Below, piece after piece: positions 63,717-64,000 of a stretch of 64,000 nucleotides of DNA. Under the pieces are notes generated by a model. The model made no database searches, had not been told where the DNA came from, and saw only the letters and a program-made list of their open reading frames with translations. A program made the position numbers and the translations under genes. Within the stretch, counting starts at the first letter, position 1. Each line of letters begins with the position of its first letter. This DNA comes from Numida meleagris (Eukaryota > Chordata > Aves > Galliformes > Numididae). The stretch lies in contig NC_034410.1 of assembly GCF_002078875.1 (NCBI RefSeq), forward strand, positions 39,060,797 to 39,124,796. Direction: 5' to 3'.

Positions 63717-63890
63717 TCTAGCTCCACAGTGAGAACGTACCAAAACAGTAAATCAAGAGTGACCATGAGCCCTGGCTTTAGCAACCAGTGGAATAGCAGC
63801 CAACCTGCTTGGAATACATACACCTTCCCAAGAGCAAGCTTGCACTACCAGTCCCATGCTAGCTACACCTACTGTGCTGGACATCCTACT
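63717..63890 (+). CDS. Internal coding exon of an unrecognised gene
   Basis: The best coding evidence in the window. The acceptor (CTTTCTTTTTTGATAG) and donor (CCTACT/GTAAGTAAAG) are both strong. The 174 bases between are open in one frame and make exactly 58 codons, starting and ending on codon boundaries (phase 0-0). The peptide is rich in S, Y, Q, N and P: SSSTVRTYQNSKSRVTMSPG at the start, then FSNQWNSSQPAWNTYTFPR and LHYQSHASYTYCAGHPT. Such composition suggests a disordered segment, for example of a transcription regulator or the tail of a signalling protein, but no domain is visible. GC is higher than in the flanking introns. Upstream partners may be segments A and B at 43 kb, whose phases fit. 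The rest of the gene lies beyond the right edge. I cannot name it. Confidence 0.65.
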
Positions 63891-64000
63891 GTAAGTAAAG
63901 AACTTTTTTTTTTGCAATTACCTGAATGAGCTGTATGACTCCCTGGGAGGTAGAGGTGCCCAGGAGCTGATGGTTCAGCGTGCTCCGCCAGCACTCCTGT
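63891..64000. other. Start of the intron after the last exon
   Basis: Begins GTAAGTAAAG and continues past the window edge. No other feature was seen. Confidence 0.5.

Noticed and set aside
1..64000. tRNA, rRNA, CRISPR array, bacterial operon or endogenous retrovirus
   Set aside because: No B-box-type tRNA arm, no rRNA signature, no spaced identical repeats, no bacterial gene packing, and no paired LTRs or retroviral motifs were seen on reading both strands.

Overview
The window looks like avian nuclear DNA, most likely from a galliform bird such as chicken. It is AT-rich and gene-poor, and its dominant repeat is CR1, the main LINE of bird genomes. Nine CR1 copies of different ages can be recognised, several with the diagnostic 3' ATTCTATG-type tail. 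Two non-autonomous mariner elements resemble the chicken Galluhop-type family. No bacterial operon, virus, rRNA, tRNA or CRISPR array was recognised. Most of the window is probably intron or intergenic sequence.

Layout. 0.7-3.4 kb: a short and a long antisense CR1, the long one old and decayed. 5-6 kb: minus-strand exon-like reading. 12.0-12.2 kb: an exon-like segment behind a very strong splice acceptor. 15.9 kb: antisense CR1. 20.3-21.0 kb: sense CR1. 21.8 kb: triplicated poly(A) tract. 22.6-23.0 kb: small CpG-enriched patch with a palindromic X-box-like motif. 23.4 kb: antisense CR1. 25.0-25.3 kb: minus-strand open frame with stop and polyadenylation signal, resembling a terminal exon. 31.6-33.4 kb: antisense CR1 split by a mariner insertion. 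40.9-42.6 kb: sense CR1, second mariner, sense CR1. 42.9-43.7 kb: two plus-strand exon-like segments with good splice sites. 45.0 kb: possible 24-nt microexon. 49.8-50.6 kb: unusually long open frames on the minus strand. 57.9-58.4 kb: antisense CR1. 63.7-63.9 kb: the best coding exon in the window.

Gene content. The strongest gene evidence is a 174-nt plus-strand exon near the right edge (63717-63890), open in one frame, with acceptor and donor both in good context. Two upstream segments (42881-43004 and 43608-43717) have splice phases that would join it into one continuous frame. I could not recognise the protein, so no gene name is given. If this is one gene, the CR1 and mariner insertions from 43.7 to 63.7 kb lie in its intron. 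All exon calls rest on splice motifs and open frames read by eye; no alignment or transcript evidence was available.
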